A stretch of 64,000 nt of DNA from Diphasiastrum complanatum (GCA_029204225.1 CM055106.1:2414738-2478737), one strand, 5' to 3'; positions 1-11,372 are shown, counted from the stretch's first letter. Numbers and translations are program-made. The notes: generated by a model from the sequence alone, not told the origin.

Positions 1-60
1 GGAACCAACAAAGGCAAATGGAAGAATAAAGGAAGGTCGAAACAACAAAGTAGAGACAAG

Positions 61-192
61 AAGACATGTGGGAGATGCAAACGCGAAGGGCATAATGTCA
101 ATTCGTGTTGGCTCAATCCGAAAATTGAGTGTATCCGCTGCCACAGGAAAGGTCATGCAGCCATGGACTGCCGCCTGAACCCAAGAAACAAA
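61..192 (+). pseudogene. Copia A1 gag C-terminus with two zinc knuckles
   Basis: The reading frame at 61-192 contains two consecutive CX2CX4HX4C knuckles, C-G-R-C-K-R-E-G-H followed by four residues and C, and then C-I-R-C-H-R-K-G-H followed by four residues and C. All eight ligands are present. The knuckles bind nucleic acid during packaging in copia gag proteins. The frame closes at a TAA at about 193, before the protease, so gag and protease are no longer joined. Confidence 0.8.
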
Positions 193-287
193 TAAGGTCA
201 AAGCAAACATGAGAACAATAATAGTTTGTCCTATGTCGAGGATCTAGAGAGCTCAAAAATGGGCGAAGAAAGATCGATCATGGTAAT

Positions 288-512
288 TTGACCGCCTGCA
301 TCTGTACAGACATGTGTGTTGTGTCAACACCTGACATGCAGGAGGTAATCCTTGAATCAGGAGCTACCTCACACTTCGTTACATCAAGACGAATCATGTC
401 TGATTTCCGAAGTGCAGATCCATCAAAATTTATCATTCTTGGAGATGGATCAAAACATCAAGTGAATGGTATTGGTTCACTGTGGCTCAACACAAACGGC
501 AGAGACAGATGA
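288..512 (+). pseudogene. Copia A1 aspartic protease fragment with altered active site
   Basis: The region matches the copia protease pattern (V-I-L-x-S-G-A-T-S-H), followed by a G-D-G-S-x-H-x-V segment. The catalytic Asp expected in the D-S-G triad is Glu here (codon GAA at 354-356). The family A copy on the minus strand keeps the Asp, so this is a lesion of this copy. The frame ends at 512 and the sequence continues in an overlapping frame from 482. Confidence 0.75.
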
Positions 513-1612
513 CCCAAAGATGTTCTGTTGTGCCTACACTGCAGCAGGACTTGTTATCAGTGGCAAGAATAGTTGATGCAGGGATGCGTGTAACGTTCTC
601 AGACAAAGCATGCAACGTTGTTGATGCAAGTACCTGTACTCTGATCACTCAAGGTAGAAGAAAAGGCAATCTGTATCACTTGAAGGTACGCCTGTCTGCA
701 GATCACGTGCATCAGACTCATGATGATTCGCCAAACACTCTATGGCACATGAGACTATGCCATATGAATTCAATGGCACTATACCAAGCAAGCCATCATG
801 GAGCAATCACAGGGGTGAGCATCTCGAATGCAACCAGTTCGATGACCTGTGATGCATGTTTGAAGGGTAAGATGTCACGCACTCCTTTTGTCAAGGACTC
901 CTACAGAACGACCAAGATTCTAGAGTTAGTACATTCTGACATCTGTGGACCTTTCAATGTGATCTCAGTAGGAGGCTCGAAATATTACATTATCTTTATT
1001 GATGATTACAGTAAATTTTCCAAAGTCTATTTTATTCACAATAAATCAGAAGCATTTGACAAATTCACAGAGTATGTGAATTAAGCAAAGAGATGGACTG
1101 GTAATAAAGTGAAGCAGATTAGAACAAATTGAGGTGGAGAATACATCTCGAATCGATTCACTAACTTCTGCAATGATCGTGGTATCATTTACAGAAGGAC
1201 TGCATCTTACACACCGCAGCACAACGGTGTTGCAGAAAGAAAGAATAGGACCCTAATGGAAGCTGCTTGATGCATGATGGCCTACTCGAAAGCTCCAAGA
1301 GTGCTGTGGGCTGAAGCAGTAGCTACAACTGCTTACATTCTGAACATGACAGGAAAGTCTGGTATTCCTCGCACGACACCACACAAATTATGGTGGGGTA
1401 GAAAATCCAATCTGACTCACATCCGTATCTTTGGCTATGCAGCTTATGCACATGTTCCTGATAAGCTTCGAAAGAAGCTTGATGAGAAAGCTGAACATGG
1501 ATATCTTGTAGGATATGACAATAACTTGTCCTACTACAGAGTCTACATGCCAGAGACAAACACTGTGAAGGCAATCAGATATGTCAGATTTGATGAGAGC
1601 GATGGCCAATGA
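482..1612 (+). pseudogene. Copia A1 gag_pre-integrase and integrase, interrupted
   Basis: From 482 the frame gives the protease end, then the integrase zinc-binding region (L-W-H then L-C-H, and C-D-A-C), then the core with H-S-D-I-C-G-P, which carries the first catalytic Asp. The frame stops at 1081. Read through, the second catalytic region is I-R-T-N-stop-G-G-E-Y, so the Asp is lost to Asn and a stop follows. N-G-V-A-E-R-K-N-R, with the catalytic Glu, is intact near 1225-1250. The integrase C-terminal part resumes at 1274-1612, with L-W-W-G-R and F-G-Y-A-A-Y-A-H-V-P motifs. Confidence 0.8.
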
Positions 1613-1788
1613 TGATCCTGTCAGCTATGAAATTCTTGAAAGACAGTACTATGATCTGCCAACTGTGACAGAGGGAGCAGAAGACGAAGACGAAGACGAA
1701 GATTTTTGAGTCGCTTCACATTCGAGTGACGAATCAGAAGACGAAAGATTCGAGATGCAACCTTCTGCTACAGTTTCTGTAAACCGAA

Positions 1789-2415
1789 ATGGTTCCGGAC
1801 CTAGCAGAGCAGACAAAGACAAGAATTGCAGTTCCAGGAGGATCTCCTAGTAGTGAACCACAGACATTCAAGGAGGCAATTGAATGTCCAGAGAAGGACA
1901 AATGGATCCAAGCCATGAATGAGGAGATGGAATCCATGAGGAAGAACCAGGTATGGACGTTGAAGCCATTACCAGATAAGCGAAAGGCTGTAAAATGCAA
2001 ATGGGTATACAAGCTGAAGTATGGATCGGATGGAGATGTATCAAAGTATAAGGCAAGACTTGTAGCGAAGGGATTTTCTCAGAGATATGGTATTGATTAT
2101 TCTGAGACCTTCTCTCCTGTCATGAAACATTCGTCCCTATGTTTACTATTTGCATATGCAGCTACTTATGATCTCAGGATGCACATTGTAGACAAGAAGA
2201 CAACCTTCTTGCATGGTGAGCTGGACGAAGAACTCTACATGGACGACACTCTGATACTCTACAAGAGTGAGAAGCTTATTGCTGAAGTGAAGAATGATAT
2301 CTCAAAACATTTCGAGATTGCAGATCTGGGAGAAGCTAGGTATTACCTTGGCTTACAGATTGACAGGGACTATGAGGGAGGTAAATTGTACCTTCATCGT
2401 TTCATTCAAGGATGA
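1789..2415 (+). pseudogene. Copia A1 reverse transcriptase with in-frame internal deletion
   Basis: The start is typical of the copia RT N-terminus (W-I-Q-A-M-N-E-E-M-E-S-M, then [20 protein letters not shown] and the E-T-F-S-P-V block). At 2239-2245 the sequence goes directly from E-E-L-Y-M to D-D-T-L-I. The part that normally separates the E-E-(I/L)-Y-M block from the Y-V-D-D active site is absent, and the junction recreates a Y-M-D-D string in frame. The distal part (D-L-G-E-A-R-Y-Y-L-G-L-Q-I) follows. Confidence 0.8.
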
Positions 2416-2595
2416 AACACATTGTAATCAAGTACCACTTGATAAGGGATCTGATCGGGAAGAAGATGTTGCCGACTACTTTCATTGGAATGAAGGAGAT
2501 GGTAGCTGGCATTTTCACAAAGGCCTTAGACAGAGGTCTATTCGAGAGACGAAGGAGCAGTCTCGGAGTCGTCAAGCTATCATGCTTTGAGAGGG
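2412..2595 (+). pseudogene. Copia A1 RNase H C-terminal tail
   Basis: This short frame begins abruptly after the RT remnant and carries the end of a copia RNase H: K-H-I-V-I-K-Y-H-L-I-R-D, then I-F-T-K-A-L-D, then S-S-L-G-V-V-K-L. Most of RNase H is deleted. A purine-rich stretch (GAGAGGGAGC, about 2587-2596) just before the LTR start is the likely polypurine tract. Confidence 0.7.
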
Positions 2596-2915
2596 AGCTG
2601 AAGAAACAAAATGTTTCTATTGCCAAAGCCTTGCTAGCTTTCCACCTTGATTTTGACAGAAAAGACACACGAAACAAAATTGTTCGTGAACAATTTTGCG
2701 ACACATGACACGAAATTGTTTCATGACACAAAATCATTCTTGCTCCACGAAGGACCAAGAAGATCAGCCAAGTACCAAGGGGTACAAGTATTTGATCAGA
2801 CATCATGACATCAGCAGAAGTACTCTAGAACGTGGCTAATCTACCACTCTTGTAATTTGTGATTAGTTGTAGATATTTAATCTTTCTGATCTGGAAGTTA
2901 TACGATGTGACACAT
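2596..2915 (+). repeat. 3' LTR remnant of copia A1 (truncated)
   Basis: It begins with TGAAGAAACAAAAT right after the polypurine tract. Its sequence is matched in reverse complement by about 20985-21275, the 5' LTR of the minus-strand family A copy; for example, the block around 2805-2870 matches about 21030-21110. Similarity is lost at about 2915, where LINE sequence begins. It is rich in CGAAAC/TTCG words, as are the LTRs of the element at 44711-49613. Confidence 0.7.
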
Positions 2916-2940
2916 AAATTCCTCGCCTCTTTTGATCTCG

Positions 2941-3899
2941 GACTTCGTCCTCTCACCATGTTGAATACCTCCTACAAGATCTTGGCCAAAGCCATGGATC
3001 GTCGTCTGTCCCCCCTTCTACATTCTCTCCTCTCTCTTGAGTAGTTTGGCTTTGTTAAAGGCCGATTATATCCTAAATGTTTGGACTACTGCAGACTCGC
3101 TTACTGCCTCGACTGTCCCCTCCCTCCTTCTTTGTCTGGACTTGGATAAAGCCTTTGATCGCCTTGGTTGGGACTACATTTGGGCTTCTTGCCGAGCTCT
3201 TGGCTTTCCTTCCTCCTTTTTGAATTTTGTGTGAGCTCTGTATTAGTCCTCCTTGGCTAGAATCCTCTTCAATCGTTGTCTCTCTTCTAAGTTTGCCCTC
3301 ACTTGTGGTATTCGGCAAGGCTACCTCTTGTCCCCTATGATGTTTGCTATTGCTACGAAACCCTTGTCTTGTGCTTTACATCATGCCGCCTCGCTCTCCC
3401 GTATCTCCTCGGTCCTCACTCCCTTTGGGCCGCTCTCGCATCATCTCTTTACTGATGATGTCACCCTCCTCTCCCTCCTGTCTGAACCTCATATTCTCCA
3501 CTTGTTATCCCTCTTTCAAGAATTCTGTTATTGTTCTTCCTCCCTTTTGAATACTCGCAAGTCTGAGCTGCATGTTATTCACGCTATTGTGCCTGCTTGG
3601 GTTTCCTCTCTTGGTCTTCGCATTGTTGGTACTGTCACCCGCCTTTTGGGCATTCCTTCTGGTATTCATCTGTCTTCTTCCCAACGCACCCACTGGTTCT
3701 TCCGTTCTTTTTCTGACAAGCTCGCCCATTGGGACCCTCATTTTATGTCCTTTTCCTCCCGGGTTTTAGTTGTTCGCCATATCCTCTCTGCTTTGTTGGT
3801 CCTTTTCTCTTCTCTTTTTGTTGCCACCCGCGCTTTGCACACCAGGGCATTCTGGCCTTCGACTGCTCCTTTAAGCTTAAAGGTCCCTTTGTTTTGACC
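2941..3899 (+). pseudogene. LINE reverse transcriptase, degenerate
   Basis: Motifs in order: L-R-P-L-T-M-L-N-T-S-Y-K-I-L-A-K, G-F-V-K-G-R, L-D-L-D-K-A-F-D-R-L-G-W, G-I-R-Q-G-Y-L-L-S-P, F-T-D-D-V-T-L (the usual F-A-D-D, both Asp kept), then L-L-G-I-P-S-G and K-L-A-H-W. These are fingers, palm and connection motifs of L1-type RT. A TAG at about 3042 and at least one frameshift near 3055-3070 split it, and another stop follows F-L-N-F-V at 3232. The 3253-3897 segment is the longest open piece (214 codons). Confidence 0.85.
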
Positions 3900-4189
3900 A
3901 ACCTCGCACGCCTCTTGCTTCACCTTCGTTCCTTCTTCTCCTGGAGGGACGACTCTATCCTCTCTGCTTCATAATCCATCTGGACCTCCTCTCTTTTCCC
4001 TCCCAATGCGCAACCCCTTTTTCGTTCTCATCCCCGCCTTTTGGTTTCCTTAGCTTCCAAGGGCCTTTGCTCCTTTGCTCAGTTGGTCCACGTCCCTCCT
4101 TGCCAAGTTCTTCCTTCCTCTTCTCTTTCTTTGTCGGAGAGCAGACTGGTCTTTTTGGCCGCCTCTTGTCATTTGAGAAGGGGGGAAGA

Positions 4190-4223
<34 letters not shown>

Positions 4224-4238
4224 TAGAGAGAGAGAGAA
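4190..4238. repeat. (TG)n-(AG)n compound microsatellite
   Basis: A TG run at about 4190-4208 passes directly into an AG run at about 4208-4238. It interrupts the LINE just upstream of the MITE-like insertion. Confidence 0.9.
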
Positions 4239-4299
4239 TAATGCTCCTTTTTTTGTGTGAGGGAGTGTGTGAAGGTAGGGAATGAGACGAGTTCTAAAT

Positions 4300-4638
4300 C
4301 CAAAAAAGACCCTTTGTAAAGATTCTTTTTATATTTTTTCTCAAATTTTTCCTACACATGGACCAATCAAAACACTCAAATTTGAAATCTACGTAACGTA
4401 ACTTTTTGAGTTCACATTTTGATTCCATACTAAAAATGGCATAACTTTTTAGTGGTAAGTCCGAATTTAGCAGAGTTTGGCGCATTGGAAAGCGCTCAAC
4501 AAGGGCTTTCCAATGATATGTTACATGACATACTTCTAAGCTACAATTAAAAAGTTAATGCAAGTCAAAAGTATTAGTGTTATAATATTTTAATAATAAA
4601 AAAGACATCTTGCACGAATTCTTAAAGGGTCTTTTTGG
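4300..4638. mobile_element. MITE-like element with terminal inverted repeats inside the LINE
   Basis: About 339 AT-rich bases without coding capacity. The left end is CCAAAAAAGACCCTTT (4300-4315) and the right end AAAGGGTCTTTTTGG (4624-4638), its near-perfect reverse complement. The words gagtt and aactc just outside suggest the inverted repeat may extend a few bases. A diverged relative of the left half is seen at about 59650-59800. It sits inside the LINE coding region, so it inserted after the LINE. DNA-transposon MITE is the best guess; the superfamily is not resolved. Confidence 0.6.
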
Positions 4639-4864
4639 AACTCAAAACTCCTCTAATGTGCCATTCTGCTTCATCTCTCTCAGGTCGTACCCTTTGACCT
4701 TTCTGGTTGAAACAACCCTTTCCTCCTCCCTCTTTACCTACTCTTCCCTGCATCATCATCAATTTCCCTCTCTTTTCCCAAACTACCTGAACCACCTCTA
4801 GTCGACCTCTGAGTCTCCGCGTGTCGGCGTTTCTGTCTCCAAACTACCCGTTCTCTGTCTGTAG

Positions 4865-5257
4865 GGAGGCTCCAATATCATGCCTATCACATCTTTACCA
4901 AATCCCTTCCTTTGCTCTCCAAGTGGTCTTTTCTTGATGATCGCCTTTGCCCTCTCTGCCAGCTGGCTGAAGAAATGGTGGAGCACCTATTCTTTCACTG
5001 TCACCGCCATCTTTGATTGGAGTTGACCCACATTCTCTTGCGGTGGGGCCTCCCTTTCTCTCTAGACATGGCTACTATCTTGTTAAGGGACTCCGTTATG
5101 ACGGATTCTTCTGCTCTTACCCTTTGGCATGTGTGCAGGTTGGTAGTCTTGTGGAGGATTTGGACGGCCAGGAGTCATCAGGTTTTTGAGGGGGAACCCC
5201 CCTCCTTATCTGCCATGGCTTGTATTCGGCTTGCTTTGTACTTTTTACATACTACTT
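4865..5257 (+). pseudogene. LINE zf-RVT zinc-finger region
   Basis: One frame gives L-Q-Y-H-A-Y-H-I-F-T-K, then R-L-C-P-L-C-Q-L-A-E-E, then H-L-F-F-H-C: the CX2C...HX3-4(H/C) pattern of the zf-RVT domain found at the end of plant LINE ORF2. A stop (TGA) follows C-H-R-H-L. The same frame continues with a Trp-rich tail (L-W-H-V, L-W-R-I-W-T-A-R) to 5257. Confidence 0.75.
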
Positions 5258-5484
5258 AAAATACTTTTTTAGGTTGCTATCCTGCGTGGTAAGCTACAGT
5301 GCCGCCCATTGGGCTTCTGATAGTTTTGTAAATTTTAGTACTTTTGTGGTAAGCTACAGTAACTGCCCATTGGGCTTTTGGTAATTCTGTAAGTTTCTGT
5401 ACTCTTCGACCATGGAAGCCACTCTATGTACTTGTACATTTGTGAATATACAATAGTGCAATTAAGCTTTCAAAAAAAAAAAAA

Positions 5485-6940
5485 ATCCTATAACTGTTGT
5501 TGACGAATACAAAGTTAGTGCATAAGATAATAGTTGTATTCTTTTGAAATCCTGCAAGGCACACCTAGAAGGGAAGTAGACTAAAACAAGAAATCTTAGT
5601 AAACCAAAGCCATAACAAGGCAAAGCCAACATATGGTAGGTCAAGTTCATGCGCACACATCAAGAATCAAGCCTTGATCACTACCACATGAAATACTTTT
5701 AGCCAACTCAACTAAGAGCTCATCTCCGTGGACAAGAGAAAGCTATCTTTTTCCTCCATTCGTCCAAGATTTCTCCAATAACTTTCTCTAGTGGCTAGTG
5801 GCTTTAGAGGGCCCTTCTACCCACCCTTGAATCCACTACTTAGAGTAGGGCCCCATGGGCCGGATGTGAGCATTCTTTTTCTTGAATTTATCCTACTCAA
5901 AGGTTCTCATGGAAATGGCATCCACCGAAGGCTACGATGCAGGGATCCGGCTCTCCAAAGATACGTTGGCTTGGAGAGGGTCGTGAGGAGTACCCTCTAC
6001 GAGGGTGAGATACCATTTCTTGAAAATCCGCTACTTGCATTCAACTCGTTTGTGCAAGGATCGTTGCCTACACTGAGTTTGATTTAAGTGACGCCTTCAG
6101 GAAATTCTAAGGTTTATGGAGCTGAAGAGCTACAGTAGTTTTGGCGGTAAGTGAAGCTAACACTCTACCCCGGATCCTGCAAAGACTCATGAAAAGCATT
6201 TTTTCATGGGGCAAGATGTTTTGAGGAGATATCTTTCCTGAAGCTGGCCGGGCCCATGGGTACCGTGCTCTTATCAAAATAGCTAAGGGGTGAGATTCCA
6301 AGGGGACATGCTCTAAGTGGCAAGACAAGCTTAAATTGGGAATCAAGCTTTAGTTATTAGTTATTACCACACAAAGACACTCTTATCCAACTTGGCTACC
6401 TAGATACCTAGAGGACAAGTGTCAATGTCTTGATTGGAGAATGAGTGGGGGGAGGACAAGTGTCTATTTTAAGGTGTTATCAACCCTCAAAAGAAATTGA
6501 AACTGGTTAAATGATGAAAGGGGTTCCATTTTTTCAGGATAGCTGTTTTCAGAGCACTGGGAGGAGGACAACACAGCACCAAGATACTTTTGTACACAGA
6601 GGAAATATCTTTGTAATTGAATTGAAGAGAGAAGAAAAGGAGATAGAGGAGGCAAACTTGCAAGAAGCAATGCCTTTGAAGGGCCCTCAAAGCAACCTAA
6701 AAAAGGTTTTCTAAATGTCACTTGAAAGAAAGCAATTCTTAAAATGTACACTTTAAATTTGAAAGCTGAACTAATAGCCAAACTTCCTCTGAAAGCCAAA
6801 GTCTGTAAAGCCTGGTCCTAACCTTTTCATAAAACATGGTCTGAAGGAGGTAAAGCTCTATGCACATTTCATATGCAATGCAGAAGAAGAACTGGCATGT
6901 CAAGTTAAATGTTATCACAAAATAATACCTTCTTTTTGAA
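5485..6940. other. Intergenic, no supported gene
   Basis: No convincing coding frame is seen. A segment of about 38 bp at 5797-5834 recurs nearly unchanged at 36426-36463. The open frames here lack recognisable motifs or composition, and I read them as chance. Confidence 0.5.
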
Positions 6941-6949
6941 AGGACAGAA

Positions 6950-6964
6950 AAGAGAGAGAGAGAG

Positions 6965-7012
<48 letters not shown>
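6950..7012. repeat. (GA)n microsatellite upstream of the receptor kinase
   Basis: An AG/GA run, slightly interrupted (AGAGAAAAAG) near its start. It lies about 420 bp upstream of the TMK-type start codon, in the promoter or distal 5' UTR. GA-rich tracts there can bind BBR/BPC-type factors in plants; a role here is only inference. Confidence 0.9.
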
Positions 7013-7018
<6 letters not shown>

Positions 7019-7297
7019 CGCCCATTCTAGTTTCTGTACTAAAAGCTCTACAGAAATCTTTGCAGCTTTTGTGCCTTGTTTTGATTTTTTCTAATTGATA
7101 TCTTTCAAGATTCAGGATTGAGAAAGCAAATACAAGACTGAGCCTCTGAAGTTCAAGAACAGGCAAATGCGGGCATGCATGATTGGCTTCAGCAAGCAGA
7201 TGTTGTATCTCTTCACTGGCCAAAGCCAATTTTAACCAAAAAACCCACTTCTTGGATGATCAGCAAAATGTAGAAGCATAGGATAAACTGACAGAGG

Positions 7298-7304
7298 TAT
7301 AAAT
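7298..7304 (+). promoter_or_regulatory. TATA-box-like element for the receptor kinase gene
   Basis: TATAAAT lies 134 bp before the ATG at 7432, a plausible distance with a short 5' UTR. No other good TATA candidate is closer. No transcript evidence is available. Confidence 0.4.
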
Positions 7305-7431
7305 TAGATAAAGATCAAATCTCCGAAAAGCAGCGTCTGGTCTGCTCTCAAAGAATCAGAGTGACAGCGATTCTGTTTTTGCTACAAGAATTACTAGGGA
7401 AGAGCGTAGATTAGCTTAGGGAACTGCAGGT

Positions 7432-9865
7432 ATGAAAAGGAAAAGTCTTGTGCAAAGATTTTGGTCAATCAGCCTGCTACTGCTCTGGGTAACTGCCAAT
7501 GGACAGACAGATCCTAATGATTTTGCTGTTCTGAAGTCATTTATGAAAGGGCTGAGCAATCCACAGGTACTGGGCTGGAATGGGGATGATCCTTGTGGCG
7601 CGGGCTGGCCTCACCTGCAATGCCGAGGTGGGTTCGTAACAGGAATATCTTTGCCCGGAGCTGGGCTGATCGGAACCCTCACTGCAGATTTGAATAAGCT
7701 CTCAAGTCTGCAGTACCTTGGGCTGCAAAATAATGCCTTTTACGGTGCACTGCCATCTCTAAGTGGCGTTAAGAGCCTCCAGACTGTCTATCTTGACAAC
7801 AATAACTTCGACACCATTCCTGCTGATTTCTTCCATAGATTGACCAATCTACAGGCACTGTATCTTGACTACAATGGCCTCAATTCTTCCACAGGATGGT
7901 TGCTCCCATCTGATGTGGCTGCCTGCACTAGCCTGGCAAATCTTTCTCTCACCAACACTAGCCTCAGCGGGGGGATTCCAGACTTTCTCGGCACAATGCC
8001 AAGCCTCAGGGTGCTTAATCTGGCTTACAATAAGCTCAGTGGAGGCATACCTGCTTCTTTTGTTGGATCAAATCTGGTTCAGCTGCAAGCAAACAACATG
8101 CTTGGGCCTGTTCTGACAGGTCCCATTGATGCAGTAGGTGGTATGGCATCTCTGGTGCAGCTATGGCTGCAGGTGAACCAAATCACAGGGACAATTCCTG
8201 CAGGATTAAGCAATGCCCTGACTTTGCAGAATCTCAAGCTCAACGACAATCAGCTTACTGGCCTCATTCCACAGAATTTCACTGCTTTGCCTCTCTCAGT
8301 CTTCACAGTTGACAACAATTTGTTAATAGGTCCTGTTCCCGCCTTCCGATCTGGAGTAAATTTTTTATCCTTTGGCAATAATTTCTGCCAAACTACTCCA
8401 GGAATCCCCTGTGCTGCCGAGGTTAATGCCCTGCTCGCGTTTATCGGAGCCCTGGGCTTCCCAACGCTAATCGTCTCTTCCTGGAAAGGTAACAATCCAT
8501 GCAGTGGATGGATAGGCATTGCCTGTGATCTCAGTGGACATGTCTCATCTATCAATCTACCCAATAGCAATTTGGTTGGGACTCTCTCCCCTGCTCTTGG
8601 TGATCTGCCATCCCTGGCGTACTTAAAACTTAATGGCAATAGCCTCACTGGAGTTATTCCACTTTCTCTTACCAAGCTCAAGTCTCTCAAACTGATTGAT
8701 CTGAGCAACAATGATCTCTCTGGTCCAGCCCCGACTTTCCCAGCACAAGTGACTGTCAATGTTCAAGGAAATTCTTTGATGAACAAGCCAACAGTTCCTT
8801 CTCCTTTCCCTATTCCACCAATCCCAGTATCTCCCCCTCAGTCCAATGCATCATCAGCTCCTTCAATCATACCTCCTGCCTCTCCATCTGGAGCAGGAGT
8901 ACCTCCAACATCTCCTGGCCCTCCATCTGGATCAGGACTCCCTCCATTAGCAGTTCCTCCTTCTGGAACCAAAGCTCCATCCACAGCTCCTGTTGGTGAA
9001 AAGCACAAATCTTCTTCACATTCACTTGGGGTGATTGTGAGTGCAGTGGTTGGAGTAGCGATACTGATTCTTTTGGTCTCATTAGTTGCATTCTTCTTGT
9101 ACAGGAGGCATCGACATAAGAGATTCATCCGCCTTCAGGGTTCTAACACCGTGATGGTGCACCCACGAGATTCGGGTTCCGAGCGAGACATGGTTAAGAT
9201 TGTTGTCACGGGCAATGGAAATGTGAGTGAGCCACAGAGCAGAAGCAGCAGCGGTCCTAGTGACATTCAAGTTGTAGAAGCAGGGAACCTTGTCATTTCC
9301 ATACAGGTTCTGAGGAATGCAACAAATAATTTTAGTGAGAATTGCATTTTAGGACGAGGTGGGTTTGGTGTTGTGTACAAAGGTGAACTAGAAAATGGCA
9401 CCACCATTGCTGTTAAAAGAATGGAAGCTGCTGTAGTAAGTAGTAAAGGTGTCAATGAATTTCATTCTGAGATAGCAGTACTGACAAAAGTAAGACACCG
9501 CCATTTGGTTGCACTTTTGGGCTACTGCATAGATGGATATGAGAAGCTTTTAGTGTATGAATACCTGTCAAGTGGCACACTTGGGCAGCACCTTTTTGAG
9601 TACGTCAAGCTTGGATGGAAGCCTTTAAGCTGGAAGAAGAGGCTTTCTATAGCACTTGATGTGGCTCGTGGAATGGAGTATCTGCATGGACTTGCTCACA
9701 GAAGCTTTATTCACAGGGATCTTAAGCCATCAAACATCCTGCTAGATGATGATTTTCGCGCCAAAGTGTCTGATTTTGGGTTAGTGAAGCTTGCTCCAGA
9801 GGGGAAGTACTCTGTGGAGACAAAGTTGGCTGGCACATTTGGATACTTGGCACCTGAGTATGCAG
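7432..9865 (+). CDS. TMK: TMK-type LRR receptor-like kinase, exon 1
   Basis: Exon 1 encodes residues 1-811 plus the first base of codon 812 of a predicted 978-aa plasma-membrane receptor kinase. In order: signal peptide (about 1-25), LRR N-terminal cap, first LRR block (about 66-320), the Cys-containing non-LRR island (about 325-372), a second short LRR block (about 373-440), a Pro/Ser-rich linker (about 455-525), one membrane helix (about 533-559), then the kinase. Kinase motifs: glycine loop G-R-G-G-F-G-V-V at 641, lysine K662, catalytic H-R-D with D763, D-F-G with D781, A-P-E at 807-809. The two LRR blocks split by an island are diagnostic of the TMK clade, which in Arabidopsis takes part in cell-surface auxin signalling and growth. 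An in-frame TAG 12 bases upstream fixes the ATG. The exon ends at GCAG|GTAAAT (phase 1). Confidence 0.95.
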
Positions 9866-11372
9866 GTAAATTCTAAGACTCTTGCTTCTTGAAATGTGCA
9901 ACCTAATTTTCCTAACTCTTCTTTGCTTCAAGGCTCAGGCATTGCTTTTTTCTTTGCAATTCTTATCCATTGTTCATCATTGTTCCTCTTGCTTTAAGCT
10001 AGCACAAGATGTTTCACACGAAGAAATTCTAGTCGATATTTCTTGGAAGCGAGCTCTTAAGTTTGACTACTGCGGTCTTTATAATTTTAATTGTGCAACC
10101 AATTTTCTTAACCGGCAGAACTGGGCTCCGGTCATTGCAAATAGCAACGAATTAATGTATTTTAGTAGTTTTAATGTATAATCGTTTGCCTGCCCTTCAT
10201 ATTTGAATCATTAAAACTTAATGCATTCTTAGTTTTTACTTTAGATATCAATCTCAACCAACATGCAAAGTATAAAATTTTATTGGAGGACTTACACATA
10301 TTTTCTTCTGGTCATCCTAAGATATCATTGAACTCTCATTTTTGGATATTTGAATTTCACAAAAATATATTTATTGGAGTGGAGGTACATAGGTATGGTC
10401 GTTAAGGTCTAGGCAACTTATGCTGTTATTTTGTTATCATGTTCCAATGACCATCATGATTGTTGTAAACGCCCAATAAGACCACATAGTCATCAGGCTC
10501 AGGTTACCCATCTATTAGTTAGGTCTGTGCTGAGCTAATAGGGTGCAAACCTGGGATGAGATCCTCTAGGGCCAGTAGCCAGAAACCAAGATTCTTCTTT
10601 TTGAAATAATGTTAAGCCTCAAAAGCTTTTCATGTGGTAATCTTCTGTTAGAGGTTCTTAAAATCTGCTCCCTCACAGCATATTTTCGATGCTTCATTCT
10701 TTGTTCAGAGAGAATCATGCATCATAGGCAGGCTGATGTCATTTTAGTTGCTCTTCACAAACTCTTTCGTTTGAAACTAAGAGAATCAATCATACAAAAT
10801 GAGGCACGTTCAGCAAAACTCACTTACACTTCAAGCATCCTATGATCTTTGTGACGTATGACACAGGAATGTCTATTATCGTTTAGTTTGTGGAAGATAC
10901 AGATTTGCAATTGACGTGGATGACATGCTAGTTGCAGTAAAGGAATACCTTCTAAGTGTAAGTCTCAACACATGAAAATTCTATTTTTACTTTGTGCATC
11001 AACAAATCAGAAGTTTTGGATAGATTTTACTTTCTCTTGCAAGACATTATTTTTCCGGAAATGTCTTATGCTCCTGACGGAATAAACTGAATATTACGTC
11101 ACTTTCTTTATATTGCAAGCATCTTCTTCTGAGAGTCCTTTTCCTTTAACAATATGAGTTTTAGAATCTCGTACTCCACATTCTGTACTTTTTCTCCAAA
11201 GTGGTCATGCAATATTGGGATTTCTTCCAGTGGTGTTGTACAAAGCAATTGGTAAGAATTTGCTGGAGCTTGTCATCTTTCTCTCCCCTTATGAACACCC
11301 GTATGATTTTTTATCTTGAATCTCATCTGAGTGCTTCAAACTAAACTAATATGTTTCATGACATTTTTTCAG
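9866..11372 (+). other. Intron of the TMK-type gene
   Basis: A 1507-bp intron with GT donor (GCAG|GTAAAT) and AG acceptor after a pyrimidine tract (TTTTTTCAG|TCACC). Splicing in phase 1 restores A-P-E-Y-A-V-T-G-R-V across the junction, the continuous sequence expected in this kinase family. The intron is AT-rich and I see no coding content or obvious transposon in it. Confidence 0.93.

Larger units (their letters stand above)
1..2595 (+). mobile_element. Decayed Ty1/copia element A1, internal region (5' truncated by window)
   Basis: Copia domain order is visible on the plus strand: gag zinc knuckles, aspartic protease, integrase, reverse transcriptase, RNase H tail. The coding frame is broken many times: stops near 193 and 1081, a stop inside the integrase core, a stop at 1268-1270, and changes of frame. 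Two internal blocks are missing, one inside the RT at about 2241 and one between the RT and the end of RNase H at about 2412. It belongs to the same family as the minus-strand copy at 18116-21275, shown by closely similar protein and LTR sequence, and is related to the element at 44711-49613. It cannot be autonomous. The start of gag and the 5' LTR lie outside the window. Confidence 0.9.
2925..5484 (+). mobile_element. 5'-truncated LINE (non-LTR retrotransposon) with poly(A) tail
   Basis: The sequence encodes the second half of a plant L1-type LINE: RT blocks followed by a zf-RVT zinc finger, ending in a run of 13 A at 5472-5484. It starts within the RT, a 5' truncation typical of target-primed reverse transcription. 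It lies against a truncated copia LTR. The interior is interrupted by a TG/AG microsatellite and a MITE-like insertion (about 4190-4640), and the frame is broken repeatedly. I could not identify a target-site duplication by eye. Confidence 0.85.

Noticed and set aside
8250-8759. Long open frame on the minus strand inside the receptor kinase exon
   Set aside because: It is antisense to a clear LRR coding sequence and its sequence has no family resemblance; a shadow of the real gene.
9882-10181. Open frame inside the kinase intron as a separate gene
   Set aside because: It starts just after the splice donor, has no motif, and the intron edges are well supported.
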